Source of the DNA: Bacteroidales bacterium UBA4333
Lineage (GTDB): Bacteria; Bacteroidota; Bacteroidia; Bacteroidales; Paludibacteraceae
Reading direction: 5' to 3'
Length of the DNA stretch: 64,000 bases
Assembly: GCA_002394335.1 (NCBI GenBank)
Contig: DGTP01000016.1
Location: forward strand, 222,052-286,051
The translations under genes were made by a program, and so were the position numbers. How positions within the stretch are numbered: the stretch's first letter is position 1; each line of letters begins with the position of its first letter. The notes beneath the pieces are model-generated. The model had not been told where the DNA came from and ran no database searches. It saw only the letters and a list, made by a program, of their open reading frames with translations. Shown piece after piece: positions 26,760 to 34,376 of the stretch.

Positions 26760-29090
26760 TTAGAGAAGTGCAAACGAGAGCACTTCGTCTATCTCTTTGA
26801 CATAATGGAAGCGCAAGCCTTTGAGGTATTTCTCAGGGATGGCAGTTACGTCTTTGCGGTTATCTTCACAGAGAACAAGGTCTGTAATTCCGGCGCGTTT
26901 GGCTGCAAGGATTTTCTCTTTGACCCCACCAATTGGTAAGACTTTTCCGCGTAGTGTCATCTCGCCTGTCATGGCAATTCTGGCTCTTACTTTGCGGTGA
27001 GTGAAGGCAGAGACGAGTGCCGTAGTCATGGTAATTCCGGCAGATGGTCCATCCTTCGGAATGGCACCTTCGGGTACGTGCAGATGAACGGATTGTGTCT
27101 CCAGATCCTTTTGCTTGATACCCAGTTGATCAGCGTGCGCTTTAATATATCCCAAGGCAATAGTGGCTGACTCTTTCATTACATCGCCGAGGTTTCCGGT
27201 GATAGTAAGAGTGGGTGTTTTGGAGTGCGAGAGAGAGGTCTCGATAAAGAGTATTTCACCTCCCACCTGAGTCCATGCCAAGCCGGTGACGACACCGATA
27301 TATTTGTTGGTCTCGTACATCTCACGCGAGAAGCGCGGTTGTCCGAGATAGTCTATAAGGTCTTCCTCCGTGACAGAGATATTGTAGTCTTCTCCGAGCG
27401 CAAGTTTCATGTCAATCTTACGGCAGACGGTAGCTATCTGTCGATCGAGAGAGCGCACTCCGGACTCGCGAGTATAGCCTTCGATAATCCGTGTGAGGAT
27501 AGCATTTTTGAATTTCAGCTGCGAAGGTTTGAGTCCGTGTTTGGACAGCTGTTTGGGAATAAGGTGACTCTTGGCGATCTGTACTTTTTCTTCCGCAAGA
27601 TAGCCTGTCATCTCGATGAGTTCCATGCGGTCGAGAAGCGGGCGCGGGATAGAATCGAGGCTGTTGGCGGTAGCGATAAAGAGTACTTTGCTGAGGTCGT
27701 AATCCATGTCAAGGTAGTTGTCATGGAAAGTACTATTCTGCTCCGGATCGAGCACTTCCAGAAGTGCCGCTGTGGGATCCCCTTTGTAATCAGCTCCAAT
27801 CTTGTCAATCTCGTCGAGCACGAAGACAGGGTTGGAGGACTGCACTTTTCTTAGGTTTTCGATGATCCGTCCCGGAATGGCGCCAATGTATGTACGCCGG
27901 TGTCCGCGTATCTCCGCTTCGTCATGCAGACCGCCCAAGGATATCCGGGCATATTTGCGTCCCAAGGCTTCGGCGATAGACCGTCCGAGGCTGGTTTTGC
28001 CGACACCCGGAGCGCCGTACAAGCAGATGATCGGCGCAGAGGTTTTTACCTGACGCTGAACAGCCAGGAACTCCACAATACGCTCTTTGACTTTCTCCAT
28101 GCCATAATGGTTTTTATCGAGTACCTGCTGTGCATGGCGGATGTCATAGTTATCTTCGGTAAAGGTGTTCCAAGGCAGGGAGAGCATCGTCTCGAGGTAG
28201 TTCTGCTGCATGGTAAATTCCGCAGATTCCTGGTGCATCCGTTGCAGTTTCTTGAGTTGTTGTGCGAAGGTCTGCGCCACGTTTTCAGGCCAGTTCTTCT
28301 CAGCAGCCCGCTGCTCCAAGTCTCTGATTGTTTCTGCGCTTGTGTCGCCGAGTTCGCGCTGAATGGTCTCCATCTGTTTGTTGAGGAAGTATTCGCGCTG
28401 CTGTTTGTCGATATCTTCTTTGGCTTTGGATTGTATCTCCGCCTTCATTTTGAGCATTTCGACCTCTTTGTTGAGCAATTCGAGCAGGTGAAAACCTCTT
28501 TCTTTGATCGAATCGTAGCCGAGTAAGAGTTGTTTGTCGGCTGTGGAGAGGTTGAAATTGATACAAATATAGTTAATGAGGGTAGGGATATTGGTAATGC
28601 TACCAAGGATCAGCGGAGCCTCTGAAGGCACGTTTGTGACGTTTGAGAGGATAAATCCCGCCTGCTCTTTTAGGTTGTCGTAAATAGCTTTTGCCTCCTT
28701 GTCCTCCGTCTCGGGAAAGATCTCCGGCATTTCAGTGATACGCGCCTGTAATCCCTTATCGGAATTGACAAACTCGGTGACGCGAACGCGGCTAACGCCT
28801 TCAAGGAATGCCACAATATTGCTCTGCATCTCCATTACTTTGGCGACGTGTGCGGTAGTGCCCATGTCATAGAGGTCTTCGCCTTGCGGATCCACGATGT
28901 CCCGGTCTTTCTGACAGAGGATGACCAACAGGCTATTGTCTTTGGCAGCAGCCTGAACGAGCCGTTGTGCGCGTTCGCGTGTTACGACCACCGGCATCAT
29001 TACGCCGGGAAAGAGCGTCATGTTTTTAAGAGGGAGAACCGAGAGCGTATCTTCTACGGGGTAGATGTCTTCAGGAGTGCTATTTAACAT
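26760..29090 (-). CDS. lon: ATP-dependent protease Lon
   Basis: 776 aa. The N-terminal substrate-binding domain (about 1-200) is followed by the AAA+ module with Walker A (GAPGVGKTSLG) and Walker B (VFVLDEIDKIG). The C-terminal protease domain has the catalytic Ser in PKDGPSAGITM and Lys in GGVKEKILAAKRAG. It degrades misfolded and regulatory proteins. The ATG at 29090 is preferred to a TTG at 29108 because a possible -7 box (TAATTTTG, 29113-29106) covers the latter. Confidence 0.96.
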   Translation of the reverse strand: MLNSTPEDIYPVEDTLSVLPLKNMTLFPGVMMPVVVTRERAQRLVQAAAKDNSLLVILCQKDRDIVDPQGEDLYDMGTTAHVAKVMEMQSNIVAFLEGVSRVRVTEFVNSDKGLQARITEMPEIFPETEDKEAKAIYDNLKEQAGFILSNVTNVPSEAPLILGSITNIPTLINYICINFNLSTADKQLLLGYDSIKERGFHLLELLNKEVEMLKMKAEIQSKAKEDIDKQQREYFLNKQMETIQRELGDTSAETIRDLEQRAAEKNWPENVAQTFAQQLKKLQRMHQESAEFTMQQNYLETMLSLPWNTFTEDNYDIRHAQQVLDKNHYGMEKVKERIVEFLAVQRQVKTSAPIICLYGAPGVGKTSLGRSIAEALGRKYARISLGGLHDEAEIRGHRRTYIGAIPGRIIENLRKVQSSNPVFVLDEIDKIGADYKGDPTAALLEVLDPEQNSTFHDNYLDMDYDLSKVLFIATANSLDSIPRPLLDRMELIEMTGYLAEEKVQIAKSHLIPKQLSKHGLKPSQLKFKNAILTRIIEGYTRESGVRSLDRQIATVCRKIDMKLALGEDYNISVTEEDLIDYLGQPRFSREMYETNKYIGVVTGLAWTQVGGEILFIETSLSHSKTPTLTITGNLGDVMKESATIALGYIKAHADQLGIKQKDLETQSVHLHVPEGAIPKDGPSAGITMTTALVSAFTHRKVRARIAMTGEMTLRGKVLPIGGVKEKILAAKRAGITDLVLCEDNRKDVTAIPEKYLKGLRFHYVKEIDEVLSFALL

Positions 29091-29271
29091 AATCGGGATT
29101 ATATTCAAAATTACTATATACTAATATACAGGTTGAAGGACAAGAATTATACCATGCGTGCAGGAATTGGTGAATTATGACAATTTGATTGCCGAATTCT
29201 GCCAAATTGGCAGGTTCGCTGGAATAAGTGCTTGGGATTGGTGTGTCGGTTATTCGGGATTGATATGTTTG

Positions 29272-29772
29272 TTATTCAGGATTTGCGTTTTTGAGTTTTT
29301 CGCGGATTATGGCTTGAATGAAGTTATCCAGTTTGGCATACTGTTTCCGGTGCAGTTTGGAAGATCCAGGAGCCGGTTTCTTCTCAAACGGAGCTTCCGG
29401 ATCCGGGTGCTTGAACTGGGCATAGAACCGCTTTTTGAGGTCTTCGAACTGTGCGCGCAAAGCGAGCGTTTTCTGACGCTCTTCGGGCGTCATGAGAGCC
29501 AATTCGTCATCTGAGAAATCCCCGGAATGCAGGATTTCCGAGGCAAGGCGTTTGGAGTCAGCAAACAGCTGAATATTAGCGAGTTCTGCGCCTTTAGGCG
29601 GTGTTTTTTCATAATCCCTCGGGTTCACGATCTTGTATGATTCTTGAGAGCCTTCTTTAAGGACCGCCCCGTTTGGAGCCCGGTATTTCTTTTTCCGCAT
29701 GATAATACCGCTTCCTTTGGCAAATTCCCCGTTCATTTCTTTAACGGGAGCATGAAATTTAATTTTAGTCAT
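29272..29772 (-). CDS. hypothetical protein
   Basis: 166 aa, charged, with no signal peptide or membrane helix. The N-terminal part (MTKIKFHAPVKEMNGEFAKG) is beta-like and basic. The C-terminal half is helical and Lys/Glu-rich, around MTPEERQKTLALRAQFEDLKK. I do not recognise the family. It is transcribed in the same direction as lon but separated by about 180 bp. Confidence 0.55.
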   Translation of the reverse strand: MTKIKFHAPVKEMNGEFAKGSGIIMRKKKYRAPNGAVLKEGSQESYKIVNPRDYEKTPPKGAELANIQLFADSKRLASEILHSGDFSDDELALMTPEERQKTLALRAQFEDLKKRFYAQFKHPDPEAPFEKKPAPGSSKLHRKQYAKLDNFIQAIIREKLKNANPE

Positions 29773-29885
29773 CTTTTAGCATGATTTTTGTGGTATATAC
29801 TACGTATATATTTGTCGTTCTGACAAGTGGTCAGTTGGAAACTTTTCTTGTTCTTGCCTGCCTCTGACGTAAGCCGAATAACCCG

Positions 29886-29929
29886 GTAATCACCCAGTTA
29901 TCACCCTGTAATCACCCTGTAATCACCCC
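29886..29929. repeat. 11-nt x 4 tandem repeat
   Basis: Four units of GTAATCACCCT (second unit GTTATCACCCT, outer units with one end change) in the intergenic region upstream of the hypothetical gene. A second, unrelated 11-nt x 4 array occurs at 42518. Confidence 0.8.
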
Positions 29930-29951
29930 CTTTTACCTTTATGTGAGTCCG

Positions 29952-29976
29952 AAAAAACCTCGATTTGTCATCGAGG
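29952..29976 (-). terminator. terminator of the DUF4234 gene
   Basis: On the minus strand a 7-bp stem CCTCGAT/ATCGAGG is followed by T6. It lies about 105 bp after the DUF4234 stop codon. Confidence 0.8.
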
Positions 29977-30079
29977 GAAAGAGGCAGGAAGAGTCCCGTT
30001 CCAGGCAGCAACTCCCCTACCCTTCGTTCAATGTCCACGGACAAACCGGCAGTCGGGCGTTCATGGTTCGGGCAGAAAC

Positions 30080-30505
30080 TTATCCTCTTTGGTTATAATC
30101 CTCGTTGATAAGGTTCATCGCCTTCATACGCTTATAGACATAAATATACGGGCCGACAATAATCAGCATGCCCAGAATGTTCCAAAGCCAGAAATCCAGT
30201 GCGCCGAAAGAGTAATCGATGCCTCTTCTGTTCAACTCGCTGTTCATGCGATCGGATGTGCGATGGTACCAAACGAGTAACGCAATGCCGATTGTCAGCC
30301 AGGAGAAGATGAAATAAATGAGGCAGAAATGCATGGTTCTTCGTCCGTCATGCGGGCTGGCGATAAGGTTCAGCTCTTCGCCGATGTGCGACTCCACCAC
30401 CAGCGGATAAATACCAAAAGTGATGAGTCCCAAAAAGATCATTTTGAGGAGTCCGCGCGAGGTTCTCAACTGCAGTGCAGGAGCGTTGTTGGTAGCATTT
30501 TCCAT
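30080..30505 (-). CDS. DUF4234 family membrane protein
   Basis: 141 aa with three membrane helices (GLLKMIFLGLITFGIYPLVV, CLIYFIFSWLTIGIALLVWY, FWLWNILGMLIIVGPYIYVY). The pattern of the first helix followed by a charged segment is that of DUF4234. No function is known. It has its own promoter at 30530-30561 and terminator at 29952. Confidence 0.75.
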   Translation of the reverse strand: MENATNNAPALQLRTSRGLLKMIFLGLITFGIYPLVVESHIGEELNLIASPHDGRRTMHFCLIYFIFSWLTIGIALLVWYHRTSDRMNSELNRRGIDYSFGALDFWLWNILGMLIIVGPYIYVYKRMKAMNLINEDYNQRG

Positions 30506-30529
30506 AATGGTTAAGAATTAAAAACGGTA

Positions 30530-30561
30530 CAAAGGTACAACAAATTTTGAACATATGCAAA
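30530..30561 (-). promoter_or_regulatory. promoter of the DUF4234 gene
   Basis: -33 TTTG 30561-30558 and -7 TACCTTTG 30537-30530 on the minus strand, 20-nt spacer. Confidence 0.75.
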
Positions 30562-30627
30562 TAAAAATGTCTTTTTTGTGTTTTTTTTGTTCACAAATTA
30601 CGCAGATTACGCAGATTTTCTGCGTGA

Positions 30628-30694
30628 CCGCTGCGCTGCAGGATCGGCTGCGCTTGATAGACCGTTTCACTGCAAGATCGTTGCACTATAAGAG
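30628..30694. repeat. GC-rich short repeat block shared with the region upstream of cas9
   Basis: This block (GACCGCTGCGCTGCAGGATC and onward) is nearly identical to 40226-40281 apart from a roughly 20-bp insertion. Both blocks lie directly 3' of a tracrRNA copy. Related CGCT(T/G)CGCTG units recur at 40045, 40467 and 40617-40672. Confidence 0.8.
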
Positions 30695-30748
30695 CAAAAA
30701 AGAGGGCGAGGCTGTACCCCACCCTAAATGTTTACACATCGGAATAAT
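30695..30748 (-). pseudogene. truncated tracrRNA copy lacking the anti-repeat
   Basis: 54 nt identical to the 3' part of the tracrRNA at 31940-32022 (nexus-like region and terminator hairpin with T6). The anti-repeat half is missing and replaced by the end of the Abi gene, whose stop codon is 5 bp away. The hairpin would now terminate the Abi transcript. Confidence 0.85.
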
Positions 30749-30753
30749 ATTTT

Positions 30754-31629
30754 TTAGAAAGCAAGGCGCGATATGGCAAATTTTACGCTGTCATATTCTA
30801 CTTGATTGACGAGTGAACGAAGCATATTGCGCATCTCCGTCTCTTTGTCCGGATCGATCTGTCGTAGCATATAGTAGATGAGTTTGAGAACACCCACGAT
30901 AGAGAATTCCTCTCCAGATGCCAATCCCAACAACTCATGCCTACCGACAATTCCATCATATAAGCGTTTGTCGTATAGGATATGGCTATGTGCACACACA
31001 TTTCGTATAATCCGCAGAATATCAATGTACGACTTAAAGACATCTTCCTCCGCTATTTGATATCGTGAGTATATCTGCTGACGCAACAGGTTATCCAAGA
31101 TATTAAGATACAGATGCTGCACTTCTCCGAAAGTAAGGAACTCCAGCGTTTTCCATGCTGGAGCGTACGTATCTTCCGGATGCTTGCGATGGTGCTTCTT
31201 AATGACATCGTTATTTCGCTTGAGCTTCGAGTATCCGGCACAAAACTCCTGAATAAAAGAATCACCGACATAGGCAGGATTAACAAACCAGAACGGATCT
31301 GTCTTATAATGATTAGATACTATATATGTAATACGCGTGCGGATATCCGTTTCGATAGTCTGGAGATAGAAAGAAAGCAGATTGCGGAAGCGGTCGTCAA
31401 AATCATACAGTGCTTTCACCTTTTCCCATGTAGTATCCTTACGGAACTTGTGAATGCCATTCTTCCTGTGTTTGGGAATTTCAAAACAATACCAATAAAA
31501 GCCCATACGAAAATAGCCAACACTTGACAAAACTTTGCCAGCATTTTCTATATCGCCAATTGTCATTCCTCTGCTCTGCAGGCGGGCTAATTGTTCATCA
31601 ATTGTAGTAGCTGTTTTTCTGTCGCTCAT
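30754..31629 (-). CDS. Abi_2 (AbiD/AbiF-like) HEPN protein, probable abortive-infection RNase toxin
   Basis: 291 aa. The N-terminal helices match the Abi_2 pattern (DEQLARLQSRGM, LSSVGYFRMGFYWYCF, YDFDDRFRNLLSFYLQTIETDIR). A HEPN RNase motif R-x4-H is present at R209-H214 (RNVCAH), so the nuclease looks intact. Abi_2 proteins stop phage growth by killing or arresting the infected cell, and AbiF-type members have been proposed as ancestors of Cas13 that are controlled by a neighbouring non-coding RNA. Here a structured RNA gene with its own promoter and terminator ends 9 nt before the ATG. The 3' end runs into a truncated tracrRNA. No protein antitoxin gene is adjacent. Confidence 0.85.
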   Translation of the reverse strand: MSDRKTATTIDEQLARLQSRGMTIGDIENAGKVLSSVGYFRMGFYWYCFEIPKHRKNGIHKFRKDTTWEKVKALYDFDDRFRNLLSFYLQTIETDIRTRITYIVSNHYKTDPFWFVNPAYVGDSFIQEFCAGYSKLKRNNDVIKKHHRKHPEDTYAPAWKTLEFLTFGEVQHLYLNILDNLLRQQIYSRYQIAEEDVFKSYIDILRIIRNVCAHSHILYDKRLYDGIVGRHELLGLASGEEFSIVGVLKLIYYMLRQIDPDKETEMRNMLRSLVNQVEYDSVKFAISRLAF

Positions 31630-31638
31630 ATTTTGAAT

Positions 31639-31744
31639 AAAAAAGGGAGGTACTAAGACCTCCCACCGGTTTCCATTTTATAGTGTTATCTCAACACGTG
31701 AAACAGCACTTTACTCTAAGTATAGAGGCCACTATTTCTAATGA
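31639..31744 (-). ncRNA. candidate regulatory RNA of the Abi_2 gene
   Basis: A strong promoter (31750-31781) precedes about 106 nt of non-coding sequence. It ends in a perfect terminator (stem GGGAGGT/ACCTCCC, 6-nt loop, T6) at 31664-31639, only 9 nt upstream of the Abi start codon. Within it I see hairpins CTCTA/TAGAG and GTGTT/AACAC and a long-range pairing ATAGTG/CACTAT that would enclose them. A leader that terminates just before the coding start fits an RNA antitoxin or an attenuator. The call is based on promoter, structure and context, not on a family match. Confidence 0.65.
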
Positions 31745-31749
31745 CGGTG

Positions 31750-31781
31750 CAAAGATACTATTTTTTTTTGACATGTGCAAA
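31750..31781 (-). promoter_or_regulatory. promoter of the Abi_2 RNA and gene
   Basis: -33 TTTG 31781-31778 and -7 TATCTTTG 31757-31750, 20-nt spacer with a 9-nt A-tract. Confidence 0.8.
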
Positions 31782-31871
31782 TTTATTTGCAACTTTGTGT
31801 GTAAAAAACTTGTTTTTGATTCCAAAAGCAGAGTTTTTGCATCAAACAGACCGATTTTAGTCGAGAATTAA

Positions 31872-31894
31872 TTGTTTTAGTCCGTATTATTTAC
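31872..31894. repeat. degenerate CRISPR repeat fragment outside the array
   Basis: TTGTTTTAGTCCGTATT matches the CRISPR repeat without mismatch for 17 nt and then diverges (TATTTAC). It lies beyond tracrRNA copy A, about 700 bp from the array. Confidence 0.75.
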
Positions 31895-31939
31895 ATTTTT
31901 GTTTTTGCCACTTTTGCTATGCAAAAAAATATAAGGGTG

Positions 31940-32022
31940 CAAAAAAGAGGGCGAGGCTGTACCCCACCCTAAATGTTTACACATCGGAATAATCCTTATT
32001 GTGTATGTCATTCATAAAAAGT
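31940..32022 (-). ncRNA. tracrRNA, copy A (next to cas2)
   Basis: A minus-strand RNA of about 83 nt. The anti-repeat (32021-31999) pairs with 23 of 24 nt of the repeat 5' half, including an uninterrupted 16-nt core TGAATGACATACACAA. A short AAGGATTATTCC stem follows, then a terminator hairpin AGGGTGGGG/CCTCGCCCT with T6. The promoter lies at 32027-32058. It would pair with crRNA to load Cas9. It is transcribed on the same strand as cas9, cas1 and the crRNAs. Confidence 0.9.
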
Positions 32023-32026
32023 GATG

Positions 32027-32058
32027 CAAAGGTACGGTTTTTTTCGGAAATATGCAAA
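32027..32058 (-). promoter_or_regulatory. promoter of tracrRNA copy A
   Basis: -33 TTTG 32058-32055 and -7 TACCTTTG 32034-32027, 20-nt spacer. Confidence 0.8.
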
Positions 32059-32074
32059 TAATTTGACAAATAAT

Positions 32075-32105
32075 TTTGAAAATTCTACATTTTTCAGTAA
32101 TTTTG
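32075..32105 (+). promoter_or_regulatory. cas2 promoter
   Basis: -33 TTTG 32075-32078 and -7 TAATTTTG 32098-32105, spacer 19 nt. It diverges from the tracrRNA A promoter. Confidence 0.65.
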
Positions 32106-32144
32106 TAGCCCAAACTTGGTTAATCGTGCCCTTAGGGCTAAGAA

Positions 32145-32480
32145 ATGGACACACGATTTAGCGAATATAGGATTATGTGGGTGTTGGTTTTGTTTGACCT
32201 TCCAACAGATACCAAGAAAGACAGGAAGGAATATGCCCAATTCCGTAAGAAACTCTTGACGGATGGGTTTACAATGTTTCAGTTCAGTATCTATCTGAGG
32301 CACTGCCCCAGCGCCGAAAATGCGGATGTTCATATTACAAGAGTGAAACGCTGGATGCCTCCTTTCGGCAAAATAGGCATACTCCGGATAACCGACAAAC
32401 AGTTTGGCGATATGCAGATTTTTGATTGCTGCAAAGAGGTGTTGAAAGATCAGCCGGTTCAACAATTGGAACTGTTTTAG
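32145..32480 (+). CDS. cas2: CRISPR-associated endoribonuclease-fold protein Cas2
   Basis: 111 aa. The ferredoxin-fold start MWVLVLFDLPTDTKKDRKEY has the conserved Asp and the DLP motif, and FSIYLRHC and GKIGILRITDKQFG are typical of type II Cas2. Cas2 forms the spacer-integration complex with Cas1. Unlike in usual type II-C loci, it is on the opposite strand from cas9-cas1 and separated from them by the whole array. It has its own promoter (32075-32105) and terminator (32506). Confidence 0.93.
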   Translation: MDTRFSEYRIMWVLVLFDLPTDTKKDRKEYAQFRKKLLTDGFTMFQFSIYLRHCPSAENADVHITRVKRWMPPFGKIGILRITDKQFGDMQIFDCCKEVLKDQPVQQLELF

Positions 32481-32505
32481 AAATTAGAAATACCAAAAAT
32501 AAAAC

Positions 32506-32535
32506 AAAAGCAGTACCGAAAAGTACTGCTTTTTT
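32506..32535. terminator. bidirectional terminator between cas2 and the CRISPR array
   Basis: Stem AAAAGCAGTAC/GTACTGCTTTT with a T-run on both strands (T7 on plus). It would end the cas2 transcript and could also end the array transcript coming from the other side. Confidence 0.8.
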
Positions 32536-32588
32536 ACGTTCTAAAACATGTTGTAACTTGTTGTGTTTTAGTGTTTTATACGGAATAA
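32536..32588. promoter_or_regulatory. candidate CRISPR leader
   Basis: 53 bp of AT-rich sequence between the cas2 terminator and the first complete repeat, with scattered repeat-like words (CTTGTTGTGTTTTAG). It is the side away from the degenerate terminal repeat, so spacer acquisition is expected here (inference). Confidence 0.45.
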
Positions 32589-34364
32589 CTTGTTTTAGTC
32601 CGTATTTTTACTTTTTTTGAATGACATACACAACCGTTGGACACGTTTCCAAGAGTTACGCGGACTTGTTTTAGTCCGTATTTTTACTTTTTTTGAATGA
32701 CATACACAACCGTCTCTCGGTGCTTTCCTTAACCAAATTCCTTGTTTTAGTCCGTATTTTTACTTTTTTTGAATGACATACACAACTGCAACAATGGAGA
32801 ACAAATCTTCTTGGCCTTGTTTTAGTCCGTATTTTTACTTTTTTTGAATGACATACACAACTGCCTACCTGGGTACCTTTACCTCCAAGAGCTTGTTTTA
32901 GTCCGTATTTTTACTTTTTTTGAATGACATACACAACTCACACTGACATTTAGTCCTAAGAGCCTAACTTGTTTTAGTCCGTATTTTTACTTTTTTTGAA
33001 TGACATACACAACTAAGCAATGTGTCTATATCCACGACGAATGACTTGTTTTAGTCCGTATTTTTACTTTTTTTGAATGACATACACAACGGCTCGACGC
33101 TTCGCCTTCCATCGCTCGAACTTGTTTTAGTCCGTATTTTTACTTTTTTTGAATGACATACACAACCGTGTCCTCGATGGAGAATCCCATTGCGTTCTTG
33201 TTTTAGTCCGTATTTTTACTTTTTTTGAATGACATACACAACATGCGGAGCAGTTCAACGGTGCAGAGTTTGCTTGTTTTAGTCCGTATTTTTACTTTTT
33301 TTGAATGACATACACAACTGGAAATGTTCTACAATTTGCAGCCAATTCCTTGTTTTAGTCCGTATTTTTACTTTTTTTGAATGACATACACAACTTGGTT
33401 ATCCTCCTTTCCTTGGTCTTTGGTCTTGTTTTAGTCCGTATTTTTACTTTTTTTGAATGACATACACAACATGCACACACAGACGGCAAACAAAATACGC
33501 TTGTTTTAGTCCGTATTTTTACTTTTTTTGAATGACATACACAACTGCTCGGTATTGCACATGTCGGTGGCGTACCTTGTTTTAGTCCGTATTTTTACTT
33601 TTTTTGAATGACATACACAACATAGCCTCGACGTCTTGGAAATTGATAGTCTTGTTTTAGTCCGTATTTTTACTTTTTTTGAATGACATACACAACAGCT
33701 TCCGAATAGTGGTCCCTTAGTTGGTCTTGTTTTAGTCCGTATTTTTACTTTTTTTGAATGACATACACAACTAAACTTCGGCGATGGTGTCGTAACTCGC
33801 TCTTGTTTTAGTCCGTATTTTTACTTTTTTTGAATGACATACACAACCACGCGGATAAATACCATTAGGAATAATAGCTTGTTTTAGTCCGTATTTTTAC
33901 TTTTTTTGAATGACATACACAACAATATATCAAAATGGTGAAAAATGTGTAGACTTGTTTTAGTCCGTATTTTTACTTTTTTTGAATGACATACACAACT
34001 CCTCTTCATTTTGGGCGTCGATGTAGGCTCTTGTTTTAGTCCGTATTTTTACTTTTTTTTGAATGACATACACAACTAGGTGTGGTCGTTTAAGTCTTTC
34101 CAAAGACTTGTTTTAGTCCGTATTTTTACTTTTTTTTGAATGACATACACAACATTGCTTTAGGTGTTCCTTGCATAATAGTACTTGTTTTAGTCCGTAT
34201 TTTTACTTTTTTTTGAATGACATACACAACTTGGGCATGCCCGCCCAGATTGTCACCATGCTTGTTTTAGTCCGTATTTTTACTTTTTTTTGAATGACAT
34301 ACACAACATACATCGGAAAGATATATGTTAGCGTAAGCTTGTTTTAGTCCGTATTTTTACTTTT
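32589..34364 (-). CRISPR. type II-C CRISPR array, 24 repeats and 23 spacers
   Basis: Repeats are 46 nt for the first 19 (from 32589) and 47 nt for the next four (34030-34307, one extra T/A in the homopolymer). A final 27-nt truncated repeat lies at 34338-34364, 12 bp from the cas1 stop. Spacers are 29-31 nt and all differ. The minus-strand repeat begins GTTGTGTATGTCATTC and ends GGACTAAAACAAG. Its 5' half is complementary to the tracrRNA anti-repeats, so crRNAs are read from the minus strand. The worn repeat is then at the 5' end and new spacers are added at the 3' (cas2) end, as known for other II-C loci. The repeats themselves are otherwise almost invariant. Confidence 0.97.
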
Positions 34365-34376
34365 AGGATGAGACAG

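Noticed and set aside
26546..26773. 75-codon frame across the 23-nt repeats
   Set aside because: The peptide only mirrors the tandem repeat and overlaps the lon stop; no start signal.
31639..31744. The Abi leader RNA as a fourth tracrRNA copy
   Set aside because: It has no anti-repeat and no match to the tracrRNA tail; the terminator stem differs.
32426..32620. 64-codon frame at the cas2 end and leader
   Set aside because: Overlaps cas2, a terminator and the first repeat; no support as a gene.
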